10,588 nucleotides of DNA, taken from positions 1 to 10,588 of the forward strand of contig JBPBPY010000509.1 in assembly GCA_050954505.1 (NCBI GenBank). Direction: 5' to 3'. The stretch comes from JAQGMO01 sp050954505 (lineage in GTDB: Bacteria > Pseudomonadota > Gammaproteobacteria > Burkholderiales > Burkholderiaceae_D). Below are positions 1 through 6,231 of this stretch, piece by piece. The translations under genes were made by a program, and so were the position numbers. The notes under the pieces were generated by a model. The model was not told where the DNA came from. It ran no database searches and saw nothing but the letters and a program-made list of their open reading frames with translations. Position 1 is the stretch's first letter. Each line of letters starts with the position of its first letter.

Positions 1-697
1 CGATGCCATCGGGATTGTTCGAACCCACTTCATGCAGGGCGATCAGATGGGCAGCCACCAGACCCAGCAGCACCAGCGGAATGGCGATCACGTGGAAAGC
101 GAAGAAGCGGTTGAGCGTGGCATCGGACACCACATAGTCGCCGCGGATCCACAGCGAGAGGTCGGGGCCGATGAAGGGGATGGCGCCGAACAGGTTGACG
201 ATCACCTGCGCGCCCCAGTAGGACATCTGGCCCCACGGCAGCAGATAGCCGAAGAAGGCCTCGCCCATCAGGCACAGGAAAATGCCCACGCCAAACAGCC
301 AGATCAGTTCGCGCGGCTTGCGGTAGGAACCGTAGAGCAGCCCGCGCGTCATGTGCAGGTAGATGATGATGAAAAAGGCCGAAGCGCCGGTCGAGTGCAT
401 GTAGCGCACCAGCCAGCCCCAGGGCACGTCGCGCATGATGTATTCCACCGAAGCGAAGGCCAGCGTGGCATCGGGCTTGTAGTGCATGACCAGGAAAATG
501 CCGGTGACGATCTGGATCACCAGCACCAGCATGGCCAGCGAGCCAAAGATGTACCACCAGTTGAAATTCTTTGGCGCGTAGTATGCGCCCCACTGGTCGT
601 TCCACAGTTTCGAGAGCGGGAAGCGGGCATCGACCCAGTTCAGCGCCTTGGCCGCAACCGGTGCGTCGGCCGGCAGTTTTTTCTCGACGAATGCCAT
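1..697 (-). CDS. petB: Cytochrome b of the bc1 complex (partial, N-terminal 232 residues)
   Basis: This is the membrane subunit of ubiquinol:cytochrome c oxidoreductase, which carries the two b hemes and the quinol oxidation and reduction sites. The reading frame starts with ATG at 695-697 and runs off the left edge. Visible are a transmembrane helix at residues about 47-71 and the heme-ligand histidines H101 and H115 (in RYMHSTGAS and YLHMTRG). The second pair, H202 and H217, lies in RFFAFHVI and VAAHLIALHEVGSNNP. The GQMSYWGAQVI stretch near residues 156-166 is typical of the Qo region. Ligand spacing is 14 residues in the first pair and 15 in the second; mitochondrial-type cytochrome b has 14 in both, and I recall 15 as usual for beta/gammaproteobacteria and b6. 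It starts 1 base after the petA stop, with a GAGG-type ribosome site inside the petA end, so it is translated from the same mRNA. The C-terminal PEWY motif and petC (cytochrome c1) should lie outside the window. Confidence 0.97.
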   Translation of the reverse strand, partial: MAFVEKKLPADAPVAAKALNWVDARFPLSKLWNDQWGAYYAPKNFNWWYIFGSLAMLVLVIQIVTGIFLVMHYKPDATLAFASVEYIMRDVPWGWLVRYMHSTGASAFFIIIYLHMTRGLLYGSYRKPRELIWLFGVGIFLCLMGEAFFGYLLPWGQMSYWGAQVIVNLFGAIPFIGPDLSLWIRGDYVVSDATLNRFFAFHVIAIPLVLLGLVAAHLIALHEVGSNNPDGI

Positions 698-698
698 G

Positions 699-1307
699 TT
701 ATGCCTCGCCTTTCTCGTCTTTGCCAATTACCAGCATGGTATCGCTGGCAAACATGTGACGCGGAACCGTCAGGTTGTCGGGCGCCGGCTTGTTCTTGTA
801 GACGCGCCCGGCAAGATCGAATGTCGAACCATGGCAGGGGCACAGAAAGCCGCCGTGCCAGTCGTCCGGCAGCGATGGCTGCGGGCCGGTCTGGAACTTG
901 GCGCCCGGCGAGCAGCCCAGATGGGGGCAGATGCCGACGGCCACCAGGATGTCGGGCTTGATCGAACGGTGTTCGTTGCGGGCGTAGGCGGGAGTGAGTT
1001 CGTCGGGGTTGCGTTCCGACTTGGGGTCAGCCAGTTCGGCGTCGAATTTGGGCAGTGCGGCCAGCATGTCGGGAGTGCGCTTGAGGATCCACACCGGCTT
1101 GCCGCGCCATTCCACGGTTTTCAACTCGCCGGGCGCTAATGCCGAAATATCCACTTCGACAGGCGCGCCGGCGGATTTGGCCCGCTCGGATGGCTGGAAG
1201 GTTGATACAAATGCGCCTGCTGTTGCCAGTCCGGCTACACCGCCTGCCGCACATGTGGCGACGAGCAAGTTGCGCCGACCGGAATCGACCTGCTTTTCGT
1301 TACTCAT
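699..1307 (-). CDS. petA: Ubiquinol-cytochrome c reductase Rieske iron-sulfur subunit
   Basis: A 202-residue Rieske protein that carries electrons from quinol at the Qo site to cytochrome c1 on the periplasmic face. The N terminus has a twin-arginine motif (SGRRNLL, R11-R12) followed by a hydrophobic, Ala/Gly-rich segment at residues 14-36. This is the usual uncleaved Tat signal-anchor of this subunit. The 2Fe-2S ligands are visible: C127 and H129 in CPHLGC, and C156 and H159 in CPCHGS. C132 and C158 form the stabilising disulfide. The length is standard and the key residues are all present. The start is ATG at 1305-1307, preceded by a G-rich but weak ribosome site (GGGG about 9 bases upstream). 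It is the first gene of the petA-petB operon. Confidence 0.97.
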   Translation of the reverse strand: MSNEKQVDSGRRNLLVATCAAGGVAGLATAGAFVSTFQPSERAKSAGAPVEVDISALAPGELKTVEWRGKPVWILKRTPDMLAALPKFDAELADPKSERNPDELTPAYARNEHRSIKPDILVAVGICPHLGCSPGAKFQTGPQPSLPDDWHGGFLCPCHGSTFDLAGRVYKNKPAPDNLTVPRHMFASDTMLVIGKDEKGEA

Positions 1308-1329
1308 ACCAACCCCAATCAGTCAAATT

Positions 1330-1377
1330 GCGAAACTTGTACGAAACTTAGCGAATACCTAGTTAGTACGAAAACTT
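1330..1377. repeat. Three short direct repeats upstream of petA
   Basis: On the plus strand GCGAAACTT (1330-1338), GTACGAAACTT (1339-1349) and GTACGAAAACTT (1366-1377) share the core CGAAA(A)CTT. The first two cores are 11 bases apart, about one helical turn, and the third is 27 bases further on. They lie 22-70 bases upstream of the petA start codon in an AT-rich patch. They could be operator half-sites or an mRNA leader element. I do not recognise the motif as a known regulator's site. Confidence 0.4.
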
Positions 1378-1564
1378 CGAAAAGCCTGCCGGGCCTGTTG
1401 GGCGTGGTTTGAGTGGCGCCGCGCACTGGCCGGGCGAAAACGCGCGCCCAGATCATCGCGGCACAGCACCCGATGGCGCTGCCGTCAATCAAATGGTGTT
1501 GCATGTCTCGCCCAGGTGTCTTGCGGTCGTTCACTCCAACTCTGACAGTCTCCTCGCACCGCGG

Positions 1565-1593
1565 ATTATAGCGGAGCAGTCAGCGGTTTTAAA
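1565..1593 (-). promoter_or_regulatory. Candidate sigma-70 promoter for petA-petB
   Basis: Read on the minus strand, a perfect TATAAT (1565-1570) is preceded after 17 bases by TTTAAA (1588-1593), a 4/6 match to the -35 consensus. Transcription would begin near 1558 and give a leader of about 250 bases before petA. The -10 match is strong and the -35 weak; no other equally good site was seen closer to petA. Confidence 0.45.
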
Positions 1594-1743
1594 AGTAAAT
1601 CCGGGCTAGCAGGCGGTTTTTGCGCACGCGCTGCCATTGTGCGGTTCATGCGGCGGCACTTTGTTGCGGCGATGTGGGGAAGCCGTTCTGGCGCCAGCCT
1701 TGCGCCGGGGGACCGGGCTTTCGCCTGGCGCCGTGAAATCACG

Positions 1744-1770
1744 TACAATTTTGCCATCTAATTCTGGGAG
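1744..1770 (+). promoter_or_regulatory. mscL -10 element and ribosome-binding site
   Basis: TACAAT at 1744-1749 is a 5/6 match to the -10 consensus. The best upstream -35 candidate (TTTCGC near 1719-1724) is poor and 19 bases away. A GGGAG ribosome site at 1766-1770 is 6 bases before the ATG at 1777 and supports that start. Confidence 0.4.
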
Positions 1771-1776
1771 AACCGT

Positions 1777-2199
1777 ATGAGCATGATGAGAGAATTCCGC
1801 GCCTTTGCAATCAAGGGCAATGTCATCGACCTGGCCGTTGGCGTGATCATCGGCGCTGCTTTCAGCAAGATCGTTGATTCGCTGGTGCAGGACATCATCA
1901 TGCCCATCGTCAGTTCGATTTTCGGCGGCCTCGACTTCACCAATTATTACCTGCCTTTGAAGCACCAGCCGATGAACCTGTCACTGGTGGAAGCCAAGAA
2001 GCTCGGCGCCGTGTTCGCCTATGGCAGTTTCCTCACCATCCTGCTCAACTTCCTGATCCTGGCGTTCATCATTTTCCAGATGGTGCGGTTGATCAACCGG
2101 GCCAAGATTGCCGACAAGCTCGGACCTGCAGCCAAGGAAACCGCAACGCCGGAAGATGTTCTGCTTTTGCGCGAAATTCGTGACCAGTTGCGCAAGTAA
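1777..2199 (+). CDS. mscL: Large-conductance mechanosensitive channel MscL
   Basis: A 140-residue inner-membrane channel that opens under membrane tension and releases osmolytes on hypo-osmotic shock; it works as a homopentamer. The sequence follows the family throughout. It has the N-terminal amphipathic segment (MREFRAFAIKGN), the first transmembrane helix with the conserved DLAVGVIIGAAFSKIV gate stretch (residues 19-33), and IIMP after it. A periplasmic loop at about 45-75 leads to a second transmembrane helix at about 78-104. The cytoplasmic C-terminal helix ends in LLREIRDQL. The length matches the usual 136-150 residues. It is transcribed alone, divergent from petA and convergent with the response regulator. 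Confidence 0.98.
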   Translation: MSMMREFRAFAIKGNVIDLAVGVIIGAAFSKIVDSLVQDIIMPIVSSIFGGLDFTNYYLPLKHQPMNLSLVEAKKLGAVFAYGSFLTILLNFLILAFIIFQMVRLINRAKIADKLGPAAKETATPEDVLLLREIRDQLRK

Positions 2200-2245
2200 G
2201 GCAGGCAATTCGAACCAGTCAGTTCAAGCAGACAGGTTTGCCCGA

Positions 2246-2289
2246 CCGCTGGCCAGCATGATCGACCATGCCAGCTCGTTTGCCAGCGG
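2246..2289. terminator. Inverted repeat between convergent mscL and response-regulator genes
   Basis: CCGCTGGC (2246-2253) and GCCAGCGG (2282-2289) form a perfect 8-base stem. Its loop can itself fold, because GCATG (2256-2260) pairs with CATGC (2267-2271). It lies 46 bases after the mscL stop and only 5 bases beyond the stop of the minus-strand regulator gene. A shared bidirectional terminator is plausible, but neither side has a run of T, so it is not a classical intrinsic terminator. Confidence 0.4.
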
Positions 2290-2294
2290 CCGGG

Positions 2295-3107
2295 TTATTC
2301 TTCCAACCGCCCTTTCAGCGTTTCCAGATGCAGCAAGCCGCGCCGCTGCGCTTCGAATACCGCTGCGCCGCGTGAATGCACCGCGAGCTTGCCGTAGATG
2401 TTTTTCACATGCGTCTGCACCGTGCCAACCGACAGCTTGAGCACACTCGCTACCTCGGCATAACTGTCGCCGCGGCCTATCAATTCGAGAATCGTGGTTT
2501 CGCGCCGCGTGAGCGTCTGCAATGGATATCCGGCGCGACGACTCGGTCCACTCCCTTTCCTGTCGTGAACCTTCCCATCGGCCAGCGCCTCTGCGGGCTT
2601 GTGCGCAGTATCAGGCCTGCCATGGCCGGACAGCCTGCCCGAGCCCTGCCGCTGGCCACGCAAGCGTGCCAGCACCTTGCGTGCAATCACCGGACTGATC
2701 GGTGAGCCGCCCGCATGCAGGTCGAGCAAGGCGCGCACGATGTCGGTCTGGCCAGCGTTTTTGAGGACATAGCCCGAAGCACCGGCTTCGATGCAGGCCA
2801 GCACCTGCTCTTCATCGCTGGACATGGTCACCACCATGATGGAACACGTCGGATGACGCGCCGCGCAGGCGCGGATGATGTCGATGCCGCACCCATCCGG
2901 CAGGCCGAGGTCGGTCAGCAGCAGGTCGACCGTATTCTGCTCCAGCCAGGCCAGCGCCGGTGTGGCACGGTCGAATGCCGCGGACAGCGACAGCATTGGT
3001 GCCGAGCCGATGGCTCGTTCAAGCAATGTGCGCGTAGTGCGGTCGTCCTCCACCAGCAGGACACTGATGCCCTGCCCTGCCCCCTCTTGCCGCTGCGCTG
3101 ACGTCAT
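2295..3107 (-). CDS. NarL/LuxR-family response regulator (orphan)
   Basis: A 270-residue two-component response regulator that probably acts as a phosphorylation-dependent transcription factor. The receiver domain (about 14-128) has the acidic cluster E20-D21-D22, phospho-acceptor D66 (in LLLTDLGLPDG), T94 and K116. The C-terminal LuxR-type helix-turn-helix spans about 197-260 (LTRRETTILELIGRG and LSVGTVQTHVKNIYGKL). The linker between them (about 141-195) is long and rich in Arg, Gly, Ser, His and Lys, whereas NarL-type proteins usually have a much shorter linker. The frame is open upstream to a further ATG at 3201-3203. I chose 3107 because AGGAG sits 7 bases before it and the extra 32 residues resemble no receiver N terminus. 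No histidine kinase is next to it. The target genes are unknown. Confidence 0.9.
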   Translation of the reverse strand: MTSAQRQEGAGQGISVLLVEDDRTTRTLLERAIGSAPMLSLSAAFDRATPALAWLEQNTVDLLLTDLGLPDGCGIDIIRACAARHPTCSIMVVTMSSDEEQVLACIEAGASGYVLKNAGQTDIVRALLDLHAGGSPISPVIARKVLARLRGQRQGSGRLSGHGRPDTAHKPAEALADGKVHDRKGSGPSRRAGYPLQTLTRRETTILELIGRGDSYAEVASVLKLSVGTVQTHVKNIYGKLAVHSRGAAVFEAQRRGLLHLETLKGRLEE

Positions 3108-3114
3108 GGCTGGA

Positions 3115-3119
3115 CTCCT
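3115..3119 (-). promoter_or_regulatory. Ribosome-binding site deciding the response-regulator start
   Basis: On the minus strand AGGAG (3115-3119) lies 7 bases before the ATG at 3105-3107. It supports this start over the in-frame ATG at 3201-3203. Confidence 0.75.
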
Positions 3120-3142
3120 GCTCACATCGCTTGGAAAACCAG

Positions 3143-3308
3143 CGTCAGGCGCCGGAGAGAGTGGCCATGGTAACCGGCCAGAATGACTGAAGTACACCAA
3201 CATTTACAAAACACTTCCGGTGCCACTTTACCCGGACTTGAGCAATACGAAAGTAATCCTCGATAGCAAGGCCAACCCGGGATGCCGGTGAAGTGGCGCC
3301 TGACGTCA
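3143..3308. repeat. Inverted repeats upstream of the response regulator
   Basis: CGTCAGGCGCC (3143-3153) and GGCGCCTGACG (3295-3305) are a perfect 11-base inverted repeat separated by 141 bases. A second, imperfect one is made of GCCACTTTACCCGG (3222-3235) and CCGGTGAAGTGGC (3285-3297). The palindrome TGACGTCA occurs at 3301-3308, overlapping the end of the Nif3-family gene, and again at 3099-3106, overlapping the regulator's start codon. These frame the 198-base gap that should hold the regulator's promoter, for which I see no clear -35/-10 pair. Operators, a structured leader, or the scars of an insertion are possible. Confidence 0.5.
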
Positions 3309-4208
3309 GACCGGGTTGTCGATGTCGATGAACTGGTGCGTTATGCCGAATTGCGCCGCCAGGTGTTCGCCCAGCGCCGCCACGCCATAGCGCTCGGTGG
3401 CATGGTGGCCACACGCCAGATAGGCGGTACCGCTTTCCCGCGCCAAATGGACCGTGGGTTCGGAAATCTCGCCGCTGAGGTAGCAGTGCGCACCAGCGGC
3501 AATGGCTTCACCAAGATAATTCTGGGCCGCACCGGTACACCAGCCAAGGCGTGCCAGCGGCATGGCAGGATCGCCAATCAGCAGCGGCTTGCGCGCCAGG
3601 CGCTGCTCGATGCGCAGCGCCAGATCGCCAACCGTCTGCAGCGTGGCGTCACCTGCACCGCCAAGCCAGCCGATATCGTTTTCCCCGAAGCGGCCATCAG
3701 CCAGCAAGCCCAGCTGCTGCGCCAGCTGGGCATTGTTGCCCACAGTGGCATGCATGTCCAGCGGCAGGTGGTAGGCAAACAGGTTCAGGTCATTGACCAG
3801 CAGCCGTTTCAGACGCTGGTGCTTCTGGCCCACCACGCGGCCATCTTCGCCACGCCAGAAATACCCATGGTGCACCAGCAAGGCATCGGCACCCGCAGCC
3901 AGGGCGGCGTCGATCAGCGCCACGCTGGCAGTGACCCCGGAAACCAGTTTGCCGATCCGGACGCGGCCCTGGACCTGCATGCCATTCGGGCAAAAGTCGC
4001 GAAACCGGGTAAGATCGAGAAAGCGGGCCAGATAGCGTTCAAGTTCATCGCGATCGACGCTTGCCGGCGCTTGCCGATCAGGTCGCTGATTGCCCTGCGC
4101 ATCGGCCAAATTTCCGCCTTGTGTTTGCCCGTGGTTTTGCGCGTTATTTTGTTGCGCTGCATTGGTTTGCGCGCTGTTTGCTGACATCGTGTTTTGCCCC
4201 GATAACAT
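3306..4208 (-). CDS. Nif3-like dinuclear metal center protein (YbgI family)
   Basis: A 300-residue member of the Nif3/YbgI family, toroidal hexamers that bind two metal ions per subunit. The biochemical role is still unsettled; GTP cyclohydrolase I type 2-like and metal-related functions have been proposed for relatives. The metal ligands are visible: H113 and H114 in LLVHHGYFW, D151 in YHLPLDMH, and H268 and E272 in GHHATER. These match the ligands known from E. coli YbgI. The family core begins at about residue 52 (DRDELERYL). The first 50 residues are an extra Asn/Gln/Ala-rich, low-complexity stretch. The ATG at 4206-4208 has an excellent AAGGAG 8 bases before it, and the only in-frame alternatives are an ATG at codon 8 and a poorly placed TTG. 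The extension therefore seems to be translated. The gene is divergent from the HtrA-type protease gene. Confidence 0.93.
   Translation of the reverse strand: MLSGQNTMSANSAQTNAAQQNNAQNHGQTQGGNLADAQGNQRPDRQAPASVDRDELERYLARFLDLTRFRDFCPNGMQVQGRVRIGKLVSGVTASVALIDAALAAGADALLVHHGYFWRGEDGRVVGQKHQRLKRLLVNDLNLFAYHLPLDMHATVGNNAQLAQQLGLLADGRFGENDIGWLGGAGDATLQTVGDLALRIEQRLARKPLLIGDPAMPLARLGWCTGAAQNYLGEAIAAGAHCYLSGEISEPTVHLARESGTAYLACGHHATERYGVAALGEHLAAQFGITHQFIDIDNPV
4181..4208 (+). promoter_or_regulatory. Candidate promoter for the DegS-like protease gene
   Basis: CTGACA (4181-4186, 5/6 to the -35 consensus), a 16-base spacer and TAACAT (4203-4208, 4/6 to the -10 consensus) would start transcription near 4215, giving a leader of about 42 bases. 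The -10 coincides with the start codon of the divergent Nif3-family gene, so the two genes would interfere or be co-regulated. Confidence 0.35.
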
Positions 4209-4216
4209 CGTTCCTG

Positions 4217-4222
4217 CTCCTT
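4217..4222 (-). promoter_or_regulatory. Ribosome-binding site of the Nif3-family gene
   Basis: On the minus strand AAGGAG (4217-4222) is 8 bases before the ATG at 4206-4208. It decides for the long form of the protein with the low-complexity N terminus. Confidence 0.75.
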
Positions 4223-4256
4223 CTCCATTAATTTCTTCTGCTTGCCCTGGCCTTCT

Positions 4257-5441
4257 ATGCGACGTCTCTGGTTAACTTTTGCGCAAACTGTCACAATCGG
4301 CCTGGCCTGCTGGTTCATTGTAGCCACCTTCAAGCCGGAATGGGGCATGCGCCTGTCCGGCAAGATGCTCAATGTGCCGGCCAATATCTCCAATGTGCCG
4401 GTGCGCGAGGCGGCACTGTCGCCGGCACCGAATGGCGACCATGCCTCCTACCGGCTGGCCTCCACGCGCGCCATGCCGGCCGTGGTCAACATCTACAGCA
4501 CCAAGGAAGCCTCGCAGGCCGGCAACCCGGTTCTCGAAGACCCGATGTTTCGCAAGTTCTTCGGTGACCGCTCCGGTGAATCCGATGAAAAACAGTTCAG
4601 CCTTGGCTCCGGCGTCATCGTCAGTCCCGAGGGTTATATCCTCACCAATTTCCATGTGGTGGAAGCGGCCGATGAAATTGAAATCGCCCTGGCCGATGGC
4701 CGCAAGGCAGTGGCCAAGGTGGTCGGCAGCGATCCCGAGACCGATCTTGCCGTCATCAAGGTCGACCTCAAGGATCTGCCATCGATTACGCTGGCGCAGA
4801 TCGAACAGGCGCGTGTCGGCGATGTGGTGCTGGCCATCGGCAACCCGTTCGGTGTCGGCCAGACCGTCACCATGGGCATCATTTCTGCACTGGGACGCAA
4901 CCACCTGGGCATCAACACGTTCGAGAATTTCATCCAGACCGATGCAGCAATCAACCCCGGCAACTCCGGTGGCGCTCTGGTCGATACCAATGGCAACTTG
5001 CTAGGCATCAATACCGCCATCTATTCGCGCAGCGGCGGCTCGCTGGGCATCGGCTTTGCCATTCCTGTCTCGACGGTAAAAAGCGTGATGGAAGAAATCA
5101 TCCGCTCGGGCGCCGTGGTGCGCGGCTGGATCGGTGTCGAACCGCAGGACATCACCCCGGAACTGGCAGAGAGCTTCGGTTTGAAAAAGAGCAGCGGCAC
5201 CATCATCGCCGGCGTGTTGAAAGGCGGACCAGCCGACCGCGCTGGCATGCGGCCCGGCGACATCCTGCTGGCGGTTGACGGCAAGCCGGTGGCCGACACC
5301 ACCGACATGCTCAACCAGATCGCCCAGCTTGTCCCTGGCAATACCGCCAAGATGACGGTGATGCGCAAGAATGCCGAAGCGGCGCTCGACGTCATGGTTG
5401 GCACGCGCCCGAAGGTAAAACGCGAAGTACCGATCGAGTAA
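4257..5441 (+). CDS. HtrA-family serine protease with one PDZ domain (DegS/AlgW-like)
   Basis: A 394-residue inner-membrane-anchored periplasmic protease. A transmembrane anchor lies at about residues 6-25. The trypsin-like domain (about 72-285) has the catalytic triad H133 (LTNFHVV), D163 (PETDLAVIK) and S237 (GNSGGALV). A single PDZ domain follows (about 288-385, with VLKGGPADRAGMRPGDILL). One PDZ and a membrane anchor match DegS/AlgW, which sense misfolded outer-membrane proteins and cleave an anti-sigma factor to release sigma-E. DegP/DegQ have two PDZ domains and a cleaved signal. The exact role here is inferred. The start is ATG at 4257; no clear Shine-Dalgarno site precedes it, and an in-frame TTG at 4242 is an alternative. 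The gene is divergent from the Nif3-family gene across 48 bases. Confidence 0.94.
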   Translation: MRRLWLTFAQTVTIGLACWFIVATFKPEWGMRLSGKMLNVPANISNVPVREAALSPAPNGDHASYRLASTRAMPAVVNIYSTKEASQAGNPVLEDPMFRKFFGDRSGESDEKQFSLGSGVIVSPEGYILTNFHVVEAADEIEIALADGRKAVAKVVGSDPETDLAVIKVDLKDLPSITLAQIEQARVGDVVLAIGNPFGVGQTVTMGIISALGRNHLGINTFENFIQTDAAINPGNSGGALVDTNGNLLGINTAIYSRSGGSLGIGFAIPVSTVKSVMEEIIRSGAVVRGWIGVEPQDITPELAESFGLKKSSGTIIAGVLKGGPADRAGMRPGDILLAVDGKPVADTTDMLNQIAQLVPGNTAKMTVMRKNAEAALDVMVGTRPKVKREVPIE

Positions 5442-5464
5442 GCCAGCACCATCGTCAACCGAGC

Positions 5465-5483
5465 TGCCGCTGGCATGGCGGCA
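5465..5483 (+). other. Small hairpin between the protease and DUF2461 genes
   Basis: TGCCGC (5465-5470) and GCGGCA (5478-5483) form a 6-base stem with a 7-base loop, 23 bases after the protease stop. There is no T run after it, so it may be an mRNA end or processing structure rather than a terminator. The two genes are 68 bases apart and could be co-transcribed. Confidence 0.3.
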
Positions 5484-5509
5484 CGACATCCTCTCTACTG
5501 GAACCCTGC

Positions 5510-6217
5510 ATGCACCTGCGTGACCTGACCCGCTATCTGGCGGAGCTATCTGAAAGTAACAACCGCGCCTGGTTTGTGATGAACAAACCGCGCTATGACA
5601 TCCTGCGCGCCGAATTCCTCGAACTGGTGACGGCGCTGATTGCCGGCATCGCCAGGTTCGATCCGGCAGTGGCTGGCTGCAATCCGAAAAAGGCGCTGTT
5701 CCGGATCAACAAGGATCTGCGTTTTGCGCGCGACAAGAGTCCCTACAAAACGCATTTTTCCGCGTCCATCACCGCAACCGGACTCAAGCGTCCGAGCCAG
5801 GGCGGCGGACCCTCCTATTATTTCCAGATCGACGCCGCCGGCCGGCTGTTGATCGCCGCCGGCGAATACCTGCCGCCCAGCGACCGCCTGAAAAAGATCC
5901 GCGAGCGCATCGTCGCCGAGCCTGCCAGCTTCAGCAAGATGCTGAAGAACAAAACCATGCTCGCGACCTTTGGCCCCTTGCAGGAGGAGAACAAGCTACT
6001 GCGGCCACCCAAGGGTTTCGACATCGACAACAAACATATCGAGCAGCTCAAGCTCAAGGGGTATATTGTCTGGACCGAAAGCAGCATCGCCAAAAAACTG
6101 CCCGACGATCTGCAGGCGCTGCTGCTGGAGCACTTCCATGCCGCCCTGCCGCTGGTTTCCTGGCTGCGCAAGGTCGAGCCGCTGGGTGGCATGCCGGATC
6201 TCACAGAGGGGTCGTAA
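5510..6217 (+). CDS. DUF2461 family protein (TIGR02453-type)
   Basis: A 235-residue protein of the conserved DUF2461 family, whose function is not known. The hallmark is the stretch at residues 65-83, with RINKDLRF followed by RDKSPYKTHF. Earlier come the family's WF..NK.RYD motif (residues 21-30) and later GGGPSYYFQID (98-108). The length is normal for the family and no signal peptide or membrane segment is seen, so a cytoplasmic protein is expected. Only a weak ribosome site (GGAA about 8 bases upstream) precedes the ATG. The gene follows the DegS-like protease on the same strand. Its last 17 bases, including the stop, overlap the end of the convergent RTX gene. Confidence 0.88.
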   Translation: MHLRDLTRYLAELSESNNRAWFVMNKPRYDILRAEFLELVTALIAGIARFDPAVAGCNPKKALFRINKDLRFARDKSPYKTHFSASITATGLKRPSQGGGPSYYFQIDAAGRLLIAAGEYLPPSDRLKKIRERIVAEPASFSKMLKNKTMLATFGPLQEENKLLRPPKGFDIDNKHIEQLKLKGYIVWTESSIAKKLPDDLQALLLEHFHAALPLVSWLRKVEPLGGMPDLTEGS

Positions 6218-6231
6218 GCAATATCTGTGAG
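6200..6231. terminator. Hairpin spanning the two convergent stop codons
   Basis: CTCACAGA (6200-6207) and TCTGTGAG (6224-6231) form a perfect 8-base stem with a 16-base loop, extendable by a G-T and an A-T pair. The RTX stop codon (6201-6203) is in the left arm and the DUF2461 stop (6215-6217) is in the loop. Neither strand shows a T run afterwards, so a bidirectional end structure is likely but a classical terminator is not shown. Confidence 0.4.

Larger units (their letters stand above)
1308..1776. other. Intergenic region between divergent petA and mscL
   Basis: A 469-base region without a convincing gene. On the minus strand it holds a candidate petA promoter (consensus -10 at 1565-1570), which would give a leader of about 250 bases. 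Close to petA lies a cluster of short AT-rich direct repeats (1330-1377). On the plus strand it holds a -10-like element and ribosome site for mscL next to 1777. A 71-codon GTG-initiated reading frame on the minus strand (1319-1534) lies entirely inside the supposed petA leader and ends 11 bases before petA. Its translation resembles nothing I know and I do not call it a gene. Confidence 0.7.

Noticed and set aside
32..961. 309-codon plus-strand frame opposite petB and petA
   Set aside because: It covers two unmistakable bc1 genes on the other strand and has no family resemblance of its own.
1319..1534. 71-codon minus-strand frame before petA
   Set aside because: It begins with GTG, has no clear ribosome site and resembles nothing I know; kept only as a remark on the petA leader.
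3282..4184. 300-codon plus-strand frame opposite the Nif3-family gene
   Set aside because: The minus-strand frame has all metal ligands and a ribosome site; the plus-strand product has no recognisable domain and reflects GC-rich codon bias.
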